Positions 1 through 11,929 of a stretch of 64,000 nt of DNA are shown piece by piece. A program made the translations under genes and the position numbers. The first letter of the stretch is position 1, and each line of letters starts with the position of its first letter. The DNA lies in the NCBI RefSeq assembly GCF_910592395.1, contig NC_088317.1, positions 17,654,039 through 17,718,038 on the forward strand. The letters are read 5' to 3'. The notes beneath the pieces were generated by a model. That model saw only the letters and a program-made list of their open reading frames with translations. It had not been told where the DNA came from and did no database searches. Source of the stretch: Lineus longissimus (Eukaryota; Nemertea; Pilidiophora; Heteronemertea; Lineidae).

Positions 1-110
1 TGCAATCACATTGGGAACGCATTTTAGAATAGATGTTACGTCCTGTTAAAGGGGCACGTCATCATCGCAAACATTCGGGAAAAAATCCCTAACGAGACCA
101 TGCACAAATT
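1..110 (+). repeat. Copy A of a dispersed repeat family
   Basis: The first ~110 bases match two other places in the window: about 11250-11400 (opposite strand) and 13090-13200 (same strand). Shared blocks include AACGCATTTTA.AATAGATG, GG.ACGTCATCA and a GGGAAAAA.TCCC stretch. The neighbouring bases 110-175 resemble the reverse complement of 13215-13275, so the family members are rearranged mosaics. No protein is encoded. The element continues beyond the left edge of the window. Confidence 0.7.
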
Positions 111-1088
111 TCCATTCTCCAAGCGTCGCCAATGGTGTTCATTGTTGCCGAGTCGCACTCGACCCACTGACGGTGTGACGATGTGTTCAGCGGTTGCACA
201 AGGCGGTTGCATGTAAATTGAACATTTGGTCCGGCGCCCGGGAGATTGCGAAATTTCGGTACATTCACAAATAAGAATTATTGTTTATTCCTTTATGATA
301 AGGTCACAAATAATTCGTAATCATGAAATCATTAAGCATGAATGAAAATCTTATTAGTTTTTTATTCTTCCTTAATATTTTTGAAAACAAATTTGATATT
401 GTCCCATGAGGCCAGAGCAAAAATGTCGCTGTCACTTTCCCAAAATTTGCTAAAAACGTCTTATTTTTCTCGATTTATTCCGTCCAGGTTGGTTTTACCC
501 TATTAAGAAATACATATTTACACAGTTTGATGCCCCATGATCATATTTCAGCCATTGTCGGCAAATTTATTTGTAAAATACAAAAGTTACAGGATGACGT
601 AATCGTGTTACTCTTTCTAGTCTACTCATCTACTGACTACTCGGTCTACTCTTGGTCTTTGGGATGGTGCACTGCCAACCGTCATGAATTATGTAGTGTA
701 CAGTATTGTATGTACATTGTGTAGTAGTGATGTACACTGACTACGGTACAGTATAGTTCACCACACCAGTCACCATTTACTTAATAAACAATGCATGCAT
801 GAATGAATGTTACACACAGTGCCAACACGCCACCCAACAACACTAGAGGATGATGGTGCGACACGAAAGGGTCTTCAGGTTTTATTCCAAAATTCCGCTT
901 GTCATGAGCATCAATCGTGCAACATAGATATCGCTTCATGACATCATACCAACTTCTGTTGAGCAGCGGTACGCACATGCAAATGGTCAGCCAATAATTC
1001 ATGCATGACATCCTAATTAATGACGTCAGTTTGTACACATAAGCCAAAGTCAGTAGTTCAACTCTCATGATTTAAATTTGTTTGACAG
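111..1088. other. Non-coding stretch upstream of the first visible PARL exon
   Basis: No exon could be supported here. PARL needs at least one more upstream exon, carrying the start codon and mitochondrial targeting sequence and ending two bases into a codon. I found no ATG-led open stretch with a fitting donor, so that exon is probably left of the window or too short to recognise. The region is AT-rich. The CTACTC and GTACAG repetitions at 620-760 look like low-complexity sequence. Confidence 0.5.
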
Positions 1089-4000
1089 GAGTTACAATTT
1101 ACTTTTTAACAATGGAGTGACAAGTTCAAGAAGCAAGCTATGCAATCGGGAACATAGATGCCTTCAGGATGTCTACAGTTTCCCTAAAAGGTTCCTTAGG
1201 CAGCCAAGGACCAGGCCAAGTGGACTTTCACCAAGACCTGAGGTGGAATCTAAATATGGCATAACATCAAGACTCTTGATAAAACCATTTGGATTCACGG
1301 TCATGGTGTGTATGATATGACTTGAGTAGTTTATAGCATCCCTATGCAATATCAAGAAGCTCATTTGCGGGTGGACTTAAAGTACGATTGAAATACACAT
1401 TTTGAATAAAATCTGTAAAACAACCCTCAATTTTCTTTTTAAGAGCAAGAAATGGAGTGCTTTCGAGATAAAATAAATTCTTCTGATTTCAGGTTTCTGT
1501 TGTAAGTTTTGGTGGTGCCATGATCTGGCAGTATGAAAGTATGAGAGCCGAAGCTCTGAGGGCAGTTAACAATGCTAAAAGTCGATTTGGCAAACATAGT
1601 GACTTAAGACAAATGGTAAGTAAGCAGTTTTAGTAAAAAAATTGCTGAAGAGATTGCTTCATAATGTCAGCTGACCTCAAGGGTAGTTCGATCTGAGGAT
1701 CTGATCCTATGTGTGACAGTTGCTGGCCCCCGTCTCTGTTCTTGGCTGGCTTGTTCTTCAGGATGTGTATCTCTTACCTCCATTTTTCCAAATTACGATT
1801 TCATGTACCACACATCCTCAGACCCCACAATCCCAGTGTTCAGTTGACAGACATTGTCAGGGACCACTGTCTGCCATAGCACTGACAAAGTCATTATAGT
1901 GTCTCGATGAAATGTCTATGTGAGGTAAATTTCGTATTGTTTGTGATCTTAGATCTAGAAATACGTCAAGAACGGGGGCTGATGAATCCTTTCGAGAATA
2001 CTTTGCACTTGTAGTATCCAGAGATATCAGCAAGCATCTCTTGCTGTGTAGCCTGATGTCGGGAATACAGGGACCCTAGGATTAGGAAGTAACTTAACTT
2101 CTGAGTAATAAGAGGGGTCAAGGCAAGGATTGATTGAAAGAAATAGGGTCACTAAAAACATTCTGTCCCACTAACCCAGTAGCTGGTTCCTATTGTGTCT
2201 ATTTTGACCTCATGACCACATGACTTTAATAAAACTGGGGTGTCTTCTTCGACTGGCATGTTGGTTCAAAATGAGGCCAAGGATGATTCAGATGTCTCAC
2301 CAGGTTTGTTTACGCAGAGTGATTGAAATTTTTCATTGAAATATTTGATGGTCACATGTGCCGTGTTGACGTTGTATTCATGTTGGATGTCATCATTGTC
2401 ATGACCTTTATAACTTCTAAACAAAAGGGCTTTTTAAGTTAACCTTCACACCCCAGTTTGTGGAATGGACTCTTCTCATTCATTGACAGGCTAAGTCTAT
2501 ACAGGGAAATCAGGTGGAAAAGCTTGATCATTTTGTGGCTTGATGTGAACAGTGTGGCTGTCAAAGAAGGATACGTGTTCAAAATTTCCTGGGCCGTTTC
2601 AGAAAAAGTTGGCTTGTTGGTTTGGTGTTTAGATGGCCCTAATACGAGAGGTAACCAGGTCAACTCTTTTCTTTAAAAGCTTTTAGATTTACAGTTTAAT
2701 TCTCCAAATGCCAGAACCTGAAAGTGATACTGTGAGTTGCCAAATTTTTGCAACCATTTTGATATTATTTATTACAGATAATGCAAATAGTTTCGATTCA
2801 TGAGAAGTTTTTTTCTTCGTCTGCCAAATAAAATTTTGAAAAAAAACTTTTCTCATAAATTTTTGTATATCACAAAAAAATTAAGCAAAAATTTGGTGGT
2901 TTACAGATCCTTTTTGTTTCATTTTCTTTTTACTTGATTCAAAATAAAATGTTTACATTTCAGTTTAATGCTCACTGGAACAGTCTTAGTCCTGGCAACA
3001 AAGTAGCTGCAGGTCTCATAGCTTTGAATGTTGGTGTGTTTCTCCTGTGGAGGATACCAGCTTTAGAGCCTTTCATGGTTAGGTTTTTTTGCTCAAATCC
3101 AGCATCAGGTAGGTGTAAAATGTTTTCCATGAAATCATATATGGGTTGTCCTGTCACTATCAGCAAATTGCCGTTGGGCTTCGTTAAGCCATCCATCATC
3201 AAGTAGAACATGTTTTAATGTGGACAAAATTTGGTCCCAAAGTATTAAATCCCATTTTAAAAGTTGTAACCTGGGCAACTATAGCAAGTTCATCAAATAA
3301 TAGCATTGTTTAGTCCAAAGGCTGCTCTTAGGTTTGATTCAGGAAGCCAAGTGAATCCTAGACAATTCGGCCAACTTTGAATACAAGTTTTATCTTTTGC
3401 TGTAATTATCTCATCTTTTCTAGGTGCTCCATTGTGGTCAATGGTTGGTGCCACGTTTAGTCACTATTCCTTCTTCCACTTGGCCGTCAATATGTACGTG
3501 TTGTGGTCGTTCTCAAATATCATAGGCAGGGTACTAGGAAAGGAACAGTTTCTAGGAGTTTACATGACTGCCGGTGAGTTATTTTGTATGATCTGCTTAT
3601 ATCTAACTGGGATACATCTAGCTAAAGTATCATATAGCTGGTGCATGCAAACCTTTGAGTCCGAAGTGTCATTGCTACCATGTACCTTGCTACTGTCCTA
3701 TTTTTGAATGAGACCTGAAATATGATGGTTTCTGTAGACAGCTTACGAAACAGTGTGCCTATCGGGAGGCTGCTACCATGCTGGGCAAAGTCTCATGCCT
3801 GAAGTTGTGCTTTGAGTGACTGTATGATAGAAACCAGAATGATATAACCTACTACAAGACACCTTTTCTGTGAAGGAAAAGATGAGTATCAGTGAATTCT
3901 AAATCTGCTCTTTTCTCCATTTGCAGGTATGGTGTCGTCATTATTTAGTTATGCCGCCAAAACAATACGACCGAGTCTCATACCATCGTTAGGGGCAGTA

Positions 4001-5098
4001 AGTATGATCATCAACATAATTCGGTTGTGTTTTGACCTGTCCTCTTGAGAGGATGAGAGCTCTTGATATGAAACTGCTTGTCGAAACCTGCAATAAAACA
4101 TATATGCTAAGTTTTCTTGGCTTATAGAACTTCACACTGGAAACACTCAGTGATGCATACTAATTGGTGTGAATGTTGCTGACATTCCTGTCTGCTTGAA
4201 ACACTATTATGGATTCAGAGAAATCTTTCCCTTTTCAGTCTGGAGCAATTATGGCCATTCTAGGAGCGACATGTATAGCATTCCCAGATTCAAGACTTAG
4301 TATAGCATTTATAGGCGATCTGGTACCACATTCGTTTTCTGCCGATAGTGTAAGTATCAACCTCTTGATATATTTGTAGTTTGAGGAATTTGAGAGAATG
4401 TACAACTCTGCAGATTGTATCTCATTTTGCTGGCAGGGGTCACATTTTGGGATGGTGTACTACAGGTCTGGCTTCACAGTGAGACCTCAGAAGGCTTTTC
4501 TCAGTCAGATTATAAGCTCTTTACTCCAACGACTCCAACTGTAAATTTGTATAATTATGGATACTGAACATGTATGTTTACATGCACTCGACATTTCACT
4601 CTTGTTGCAGGCCATGAAGTTTCTGATAGCATTTGATACAATTGGCTTATTACTCGGGTGGAAGTATTTTGATCATGCAGCACATTTAGGAGGAATGCTC
4701 TTTGGAATGTAAGTCTGAACTGTTAATGTTAGTCTCATCGCGTGTTCATAAACCTCAAATAGCTGCTGGTGAAATTTGAATACTTTGAATTCAACTTGAC
4801 ACCAGTTTACAGGACTTTTTAACTGATATTGTCCATTGTAATTTAATACCAAGTTCGAAGCTGAACTTGTTTTTAACAGCCTAGCATAGGTCGCTGGTAG
4901 GAATGTGAAGTTGATATGTTTGGAGATATAACTCTGATAAATGGTATTGCATGAATTGCTATATTGACTCATATTTACAAATACATGTCTATCTTTTTTC
5001 TTTGCAGCTGGTATATGAAATATGGAAATAAAATAATCTGGAGAAAACGAGAGAGCTTCCTTAGGCATTGGCACGAAATAAGGGGGAAACCAAGATAG
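1089..5098 (+). CDS. PARL: PARL, mitochondrial inner-membrane rhomboid protease (5' partial)
   Basis: This is the rhomboid-family intramembrane serine protease of the inner mitochondrial membrane; in other animals it cleaves PINK1, PGAM5 and similar substrates. Visible coding exons, all GT-AG: 1089-1305, 1493-1615, 2964-3108, 3424-3573, 3927-3997, 4239-4349, 4611-4708 and 5008-5098. Phases join without a break and give about 334 residues, against 379 in human PARL. Family landmarks are RLLIKPFGFTV, IWQYES, the NMYVLWSF helix, the GASGAIM motif with the nucleophile Ser encoded at 4239-4241 (the GA and SG halves are split by an intron), and DHAAHLGG with the catalytic His at 4683-4685. The first exon enters in mid-codon, so the N-terminus and targeting peptide are missing. 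RSRC1 lies downstream in convergent orientation. Seen: exons and motifs. Known: the protease role. Identity is secure. Confidence 0.95.
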
Positions 5099-5547
5099 TG
5101 CAGGAAGAGAGACATTACTAGAAACTAAATATTTATACAACACTGTTATCATGATACATCAATTGCTATCAAGTTAAGATAAGATGGACTGAAACAGTTT
5201 TATTTCAGTGTTTTTAGATTGTTATGTTGGTAAACTTTAAAGGGAGTCTAAAGGCAGGAACAGTTACACAACATTGCCAATAGATGTCTCTCTTATCTCA
5301 CAGGTCACAATACTAAATCAAACATGACTTTCATTTATGTTTGTGCATATTAGTCACCCGAAAGACAATCAATTTGACCCAGTAGCTCCTCGTACTGCCT
5401 ATATTCCTCCTTTAATGAGCATTTCATTTTGACATTTGGGGTCAGATGAAATTGCCATTCCTGAGAATCAGTAGAGAGAAGAGCTAAGCTGATGAGTATA
5501 TTTGGAAGTATGATGAACTTGATATTTTGGGTTTGTGATCATGTGAG

Positions 5548-5553
5548 AATAAA
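5548..5553 (+). terminator. AATAAA, likely PARL polyadenylation signal
   Basis: A canonical AATAAA lies 450 bases after the PARL stop codon, in AT-rich sequence with no further exon. Inferred as the 3' end signal; not tested. Confidence 0.5.
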
Positions 5554-6051
5554 ATGTGTTGATGCTATTTAGGCGGTTTTGGTGCATGAGCCGGACATCG
5601 GCAGATTACACCCAATATAGGCCTTATGTGCAGGCACCGTTCAAGCAGGCAAATGGTGTGAACAGTATTTACCAGATGTCGGTTTTATGTTAAAATAATA
5701 TTGGCTCCACCGAGTGGCTTGGTTTGTGAAGAAAAATATAAGTTTTCTACGACAACTTCTGTTTGTGTTAGTGTCTTTTCTTCATGTTTAGTTCCCCTTT
5801 GCGGTTTGATGCCCAGCCTCATTCCCTGGTCCCAAGCCTCCTTTCTCTGGGCTGGAAGATTCTGTCGGATACTGGAGACCGGCTACAGGGCTAATTGTCT
5901 CTCTTCAATGTGTCTCATCTCTAGCAGCTTTCCGATTCAGATGATGCTCTTTGTCTCTCACGAACATTATCAAGCACAGAATGGAGCATGTCTGGACTTG
6001 TTTGGGTTAGGACAAAATAGAGTAAACCTTGAATAGTGCCACAATTAGTTC

Positions 6052-6057
6052 TTTATT
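6052..6057 (-). terminator. AATAAA (minus strand), likely RSRC1 polyadenylation signal
   Basis: TTTATT on the + strand reads AATAAA on the minus strand, about 285 bases beyond the RSRC1 stop at 6340. Together with the PARL signal it leaves about 500 bases between the two convergent transcript ends. Confidence 0.45.
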
Positions 6058-6179
6058 TCATACAAGTTGTGTTTGACACCAAGACAATGATTAGATTACA
6101 TGCAGTGCATTTAGAACCAGTCTTCATTCTAAAACAAATGAACAATATGATTGAAGCAGCAACACATGCACATAGTGCT

Positions 6180-6194
6180 CCCCCCCCCCCCCCC
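6180..6194. repeat. Poly(C) run of 15 followed by ATTGAGCCTTTT
   Basis: The run of 15 C lies in the presumed RSRC1 3' UTR. The bases after it (ATTGAGCCTTTT) recur after another poly(C) run at 58191-58203, so the tract may be part of a small dispersed element and not a random homopolymer. Confidence 0.6.
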
Positions 6195-6339
6195 ATTGAG
6201 CCTTTTACAACTGCAATACTGGATAAGTGCTGGCCCAACATTGTTGTAACTAGAATCCATCGTGATACACAGAATTACTACTAAATCATCTCCGCCTTTG
6301 TTTTAAAAGTCCATCAGTTCAGAAAACAGACTAGGCACA

Positions 6340-9300
6340 TCAAGACATCGCCTCTCCTTCTAAATTTTGCCTCCGCATCATTGTCAGTTTCTGAACCCAA
6401 CGTTTCATCTTTGTCTCCATGTCTTCATAAAGCTGAAAGAGAAATATGAATATAAGTATATTCTCATCTTTCACTTGGTAAGCACTCGTGTCTTCATAAA
6501 GCATTGATAAAGTATTTCATTCAAACTAGTCCAGAGTTATGTTGCACTGTTCCAATTGTGTGTGGAGGGGTCAAACTAAATACATTAGAGCTTTAAGTAA
6601 CTGTGTAGTTGTCAGACATCAAATCAACTCACTATATTGCCAAGGAGGGCATCACTCTCTATCCTCTTCTTGATCATAGTGTCGAGATCGACTGGGGCAT
6701 TCCCCGTACCAAACATGGCCATCTCATGACTCATTTCATCTGACACTCCATTACCATTAGATTTACTCTTCTGAAAGGAAATAACTGGGGGCATAAGAGG
6801 AGATATTAAAATGAATATCTTCTTGTTCTCTGGCATTTTTACGGCTTGTTGTATGAAGTCTATAAAGTTTGCAGATGCCAATATTTGCAAGGAGACTCAA
6901 ATCTTTGACCAGGTAGTAGGATTTCATTAACACCTTCAGCGCCGAACCACGTAGATCTACGCGGCCCAAATCCCCCCTCTTTGAGCTGGTTGGGGTTTAC
7001 ATCGGAGCCTCATGGACTTCATGAAAGAACTACGCCATCGCCATCTTCAGGACACGGCAGGAACTGAAAAGACCAAACAGTTCCTACCGTGCCCTGAGGA
7101 TGGCGATGGCGTAGTTCAGATTTAAAGTGACTTCATGAAAGAACTGCACCATCGCCATCTTCAGGGCAAGGCAGGAACTGTTTGGTCTTTTCAGTTCCTA
7201 CTTTGCCCTGAAGATGGCGATGGCGTAGTTCTTTCATGCAGTCCATGAGACTCCGATAACCAGCTCAAAGGGGAGGAGGATTTGGGTCACGTAGATCTAC
7301 GTGGTTCGGCGCTGAAGGTGTTAAAGTTACTCACTACCCTTTCGGCCCGCCTTAGAAAGAATAGGAGCAATATATCTGGAAGCTAAGGTTTGCATCTCAT
7401 TCAAAGGCTGAAGCAAACAGAGAAAAGTGATTTGCCTAAGGTCAAGTGATTTGCCTAAGGTCACAAGCTAAGTCAAGTGTGTACATGGCGTATTGAACTT
7501 GTGTTACAGTGTAGTTTTGTCTTCAACTGAACTCAGCAATCAGTGAAAAATCACACAGCAAACCCAAGACTACCAAATTTGAACCCACCTTAGGTTTGAT
7601 TGGAACACCCGATTTGAACGACACTGGCCTGAAACCATCACTCTCTATATCCTCAATTATCTTGGCTCTATTCAGCTGGTCAGCGACAGAAGGAGCCAAT
7701 GTAGAAGACGCAGCTGCCCCAGCCAGCACACCTTGGGCTTTCAGCTTTTCATTGGCAGCATCTGGGGAAAAAGAGCAAGAAGAAATTCAATGAACAGATG
7801 GTATTCAGCGGCCAGATGAATGAAATTATGATAGTGGTCATCAACACACTACAAATCTCACTTTGCATGATCAACTCTTCGACTGGTTACTGGTACCAGG
7901 TTGACAAGTATTCAAACCTGTGCCAACCTGCATATAGTCTGGTCGTACCTTTCCACACCTGGCCTAAGCCTGACCTGAAAAAATTTGATTTACCTGCTGC
8001 CTTCAGGGCAAGCTGCATCCTGATCTCCGCTTGTTTCAAAGGAGGCTACAAAAAGACAATGATTCAGTGAAAACAAGTCCACAACAATAACATGGTATAA
8101 CTTGCGTAGGCATGAATCAGTTACACGGATGTGACAGACCATTTGCTATCCTTCTTTGGGAAGGCTGACACATACTGGAAGCAGTCCTATGCACACATGT
8201 AGGTACTGCCTTCTGACGTAACAAAAATGTTATTTGAGGAATCATTGCTAACTTTCTTACCATCACCTCCATCATCTTATGCACCATGGCTTGAGAAAAC
8301 CGTAACTTACCATTTTATCAAAGCCTGGAATATGAGCTGTGGGATCATCCCTGAAAGTTAAGAATTTGGATTGTCAATATCACTTATTCATCATTACATT
8401 CTAGCGGTATGTCACTATCTTTGTCAAGGTCACCAGATGTACGATTCAAACCATGTCAATCACACTGTTAACAAATTGAGACCAATAACGCATAATGTCA
8501 CCAAGAAAAAACCTCAACATCAATGATGATGGAACAGCAATCACTGGTGGAGGTTATTTTATTCACCAGAGATCATCACAGAGTAACAGAGGTGCTACAA
8601 GGTGGCACAGGTGCCGAGGTGGTAGCATCAAAGTAATTTGAGTGTCAAAACAGTCACACTTACTGCTCAATCTTTAGATCTTTCTCTTTAATTTTTCTTT
8701 TCTCTGGCGTTGATCGCCGTGACGACCTCCTTGATGCCGATCTCGACCTTGACCTTGACTTGTAGTTGTACCGCCTCTCTTTTGACCTTGACCTAGACCT
8801 AGATCTACGTCTATCTCTTGACCTTGACCTTGAGCGAGCTCTATATGACCTTTCCCTTGATCTCGACCTAGACCTGTAGTGCCTGTCTCTTGACCTACTT
8901 CTATCATGTGACCTTGACCTACTTCGTGACCTATAGCGCCTTTCCTTTGATCTTGACCTTCGACCTCGTCTGCTTTCATACCTGTCATATCTATCTTTTG
9001 ACCTTGAATGACTCCTTGAATAACTTCTTCTTCCTAAATGAAAAACAACAAGTTTAAAATGTTGTACTCTATAATCATACCATTAGAACACAATCAAATA
9101 CTTTGGAGAAGGACCTACATAAAAGTAATTCGTTTCTTACTTTTGGAGCGCTCCAGAGATCTACTGCGCGACTTCCTTTTCTTATGTTTAGGTTTCTTGG
9201 ACTTTTTCGTCTTTGATTGCCTGCTGCTGTAGGACGAGTCACTGCTAAGACTACCAGACCTGAAAGTGAAAGTGGAAAACACATTCAGTGACAACCTTTT

Positions 9301-9485
9301 TTCATTGAATAAACAAAGCTATGCATTTTGACCATGCTTTATTGCTATATTTTCTGCAATCTGCTTGGAAACTGATAGAAATGTGTCCGTTATCTGATGA
9401 GCCACATCCAGACCTACCTTGATCGTCTCCTCTTCTTCTTCTTGTATTTTCGCCTATCGTCATCGCTGTCCGAATACCATCCCAT
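6340..9485 (-). CDS. RSRC1: RSRC1, arginine/serine-rich coiled-coil protein 1 (SRrp53)
   Basis: This is a nuclear SR-related protein; in mammals it acts in 3' splice-site selection in pre-mRNA splicing. Exons on the minus strand: 9485-9418, 9259-9141, 9033-8664, 8350-8311, 8045-7994, 7761-7589, 6770-6633 and 6432-6340. All are GT-AG and phase-consistent, giving 350 aa (human 334). It starts MGWYSDSDDD; the ATG lies one base inside an exon whose acceptor is at 9487-9489, so a 5' UTR exon lies further upstream. Basic lysine/arginine tracts are followed by an RS domain at about residues 63-185, then PPLKQAEIRMQLALKAADAA, DIESDGFRPVSF, and a C-terminal MKRWVQKLTMMRRQ segment that aligns with WFKRLIALRQ of human RSRC1. 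The ortholog call rests on domain order and these conserved blocks. The intron between exons 6 and 7 holds a MITE and a SINE-like piece. Confidence 0.9.
6927..7324. mobile_element. TTAA-flanked palindromic MITE (piggyBac-like ends) in an RSRC1 intron
   Basis: Near-perfect terminal inverted repeats of about 45 bp, beginning CACCTTCAGCGCCGAACCAC and including the palindrome GTAGATCTAC, sit directly inside TTAA at both ends (6927-6930 and 7321-7324). TTAA target duplications are the hallmark of piggyBac transposons. The 390-bp interior encodes no transposase. It holds two successive palindromes built from CGCCATCGCCATCTTCAG-like and AGGAACTG-like arms, so the whole unit can fold into nested hairpins. 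Seen: repeats and TTAA. Inferred: superfamily. Confidence 0.85.
7380..7500 (-). repeat. SINE-like fragment with a duplicated core
   Basis: On the minus strand the stretch contains TGACCTTAGGCAAATCACTT, a block resembling the conserved 'TTGGGCAAGTCACTT' core of many tRNA-derived SINEs. The block is duplicated in tandem (GTGATTTGCCTAAGGTCA at about 7426 and 7446 on the + strand). The head with tRNA boxes is degraded, so this is a fragment. Confidence 0.45.
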
Positions 9486-10300
9486 CCTGAAATAAAAATA
9501 CATTTTTCTGTAGAGCTTCCTCTGTTGACAAAACTCCTTCGATATTTAGGAATCAACCAATTCTTCTTTTTCCATATGAGCACATTTTGTCATGGATTAT
9601 CATGGAATCGAAGAATGGCTGAAGTTATGGACTGGACGGGCCACGGTCCACCAGGCACTATAGACTGCAGAGATGAGAGGCACTGATCAGGATCCAGGAA
9701 AGACACAATTCTCACACGGTACCTATTTTATTTGCTTTTTCAAAGTCTAAAAATGTGTTGATGACATCCAATACTACATTATCCATGCATTCAATTCATA
9801 TTCTGTTTAGTGTTAGTGTTATTCATCTGAAATGAAAAGTTTGGCAAGAATTTATCCTTTCTGCGCCAACTGAAACCTGCCTTGCAACTTCCAGGGTATT
9901 TTATGTACTACTATGTTAGCTTAACATCGACTATATCTGTCAAAATAAATCTGGAGCCCTGAATTGAGTGAAATCTCTTATTTTTAGCGTAAAATTCCGA
10001 AATTTTTTAGAATTTTCCATGCCAATTTATAATACCCCCCCTATATTCCCGATTGATCACTATTTCAAGAAACTTGTAAATCTTTATCCAGCCAAAATGT
10101 CACATTCTATCTATACAGCAAATTTTAAAATGTTTAAAAAATAGAATTACGATTTCAAGAATTTACAAATTTTAGCGAAATCATGCATTTTTAAACCGAT
10201 TTTGATTGCACTATTTGCACAAGGTTCGCGGCAGGCGACAAAAGTGAACCAGCCACACGTTCGCTATTCCGGCTGATTTTCGACTCACATTTTAGAATTA

Positions 10301-11245
10301 CCGGTCAGCGAAATTTTTTTCTGCAGGATACTTCTGCCATAGTGTACATCTGACAGCCAATCAGAATTCAAGGCAAGCACGTGTCTTTGTTGACATCATC
10401 TTTCCACATGGCGCAATAATGTCAACAATGCCACGTGTTCTGATAATCTTGGAAGTTAGCAAATGGTTAGAGGAGTATATTAGCTAAAATATATTTATTT
10501 GCAGTATCTTAACATGTATTTTCATTGTCGAGTGGACTGTATTTATTGGACTTGTCTGTTAAAGGCGCACTGTGCTCGGCAAAATAGCCGAGGTTGAATG
10601 TTTATCTGTCAACCGTGTAACTAGTTCTGCTGTATATGCATAGGTGGCGCCACCATTCAATTTATTTTGTTTGCTTGTCAAAATGTGTTTTATACAATGG
10701 CCCTTCAACAATGTTCAAACTACCAAAATAGGCCTGATACCTTCAACAGCAGACATCGGATACACTGTCCCTTTAATAATTATCAACATTGGCAACACTG
10801 TCAGTGTCACTGCCCCTTAACATTTCACAAATCGCGAGACATCGGATACACTGCCCCTTTAATAATTATCAACATTGGCAACACTGTCAGTGTCACTGCC
10901 CCTTAAAATTTCACAAATCAATGCATGCACTGCAATGTAGCGATCAGATCAGCTGATGCCTCTTTTGTACGCATAATATCATCAATTTTACAATGAATCT
11001 GTGCAATTCATTCCTAAACACTACGACACAAACCTTGAGTTGAGCATAATTGGGGTCAGACAATGAACTATTGTCACATTCACAGTTGAAGTGGCACTCG
11101 GCATGCGACTCGGTATCGTCCATTGTATTTGCATTATCATGCATAAATAAACAGTGTGACGTCAAAGATCGCGCCAATTGTGATTGGCTGTCAGATGTAC
11201 ACTGTGGCAGAAGTATCCTGCAGAAAAAAATTTCGCTACCGGTCA
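10301..11245. repeat. Inverted-repeat pair, arms 10301-10370 and 11171-11245
   Basis: The arms share CCGGT..GCGAAATTTTTTTC and GCAGGATACTTCTGCCA, then GTGTACATCTGACAGCCAATC, in opposite orientation with few mismatches. They enclose about 800 bases that include the 86-bp tandem duplication. This fits a degraded foldback or non-autonomous DNA element, but clear target-site duplications were not found. Confidence 0.65.
10751..10921. repeat. Two tandem copies of an 86-bp unit
   Basis: The unit starts AGACATCGGATACACTG and runs through AATTATCAACATTGGCAACA to ATTTCACAAATC. The second copy begins at 10837 with only a few substitutions, indicating a recent duplication. Confidence 0.9.
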
Positions 11246-11445
11246 AACGCAGTCAGGTCTCGTTAGGGAGTTTTTCCCAAATGAACGTGGTGATGACGTA
11301 CCCATTAACAGGACGTAACATCTATTTTAAAATGCGTTTCCAAAGTGAATGCATGAGGACAACCCATTTGTGTCGCATATCACTGGAAACGCCCGATTCC
11401 CCTGATTCTGCAGGATGTTAAATCGGGCATTTTATTTCTTTAAAT
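11246..11445 (-). repeat. Copy B of the dispersed repeat family
   Basis: In reverse orientation this matches 13032-13200: AATAAAATGCCCGATTTAAC, GAATCAGGGGAATCGGGCG, GGAAACGCATTTTAAAATAG and GGGAAAAACTCCC are shared. Together with copy C it forms arms of an inverted repeat around 11.45-13.03 kb. No coding content. Confidence 0.8.
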
Positions 11446-11929
11446 AAATCATAAGCGTCGCATTTGCTCCTAGCTCTGTTCACCATCCCAAATGGCAATA
11501 ATTTTATTGCCAATTGGGCCGAACAATCACGAAAACCCCCAAATATTATACATTTCCTCCTGAATCATTGATTTCTTGGCCCCGTGTTGAAATGCCGTCC
11601 AGTGCCAGTTGGTGCGTTTTTCGCTGATTTGTGCAAAATTCAACATATCTCATCAGGTACCGCCATCTAAGCTAAGAAATTGGAACTAGGCATTTGCGTA
11701 AAATTAAAATATCGCCCGTTTTTAGGGCGGGGAACGATTTACAGCTGGAACCCCTGAACCAGCTCCCGCAGATCCGTTATTCATCAAGTAATTAAAGCAA
11801 GTATGAACCTGGTTTAATCATGCGGTTTATCTTAACTATAATATACCTATCAAGTTGTTTATATACCCATCAGTTTCTTGCGGCATTGCTCCCCTGGGTA
11901 CGTCTTGTATACGTTTCATGTAGTACTGC

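Noticed and set aside
8674-8988. 104-codon Gly/Gln-rich minus-strand frame
   Set aside because: It is the wrong frame of the RSRC1 RS-domain exon; the RS frame is continuous with flanking exons.
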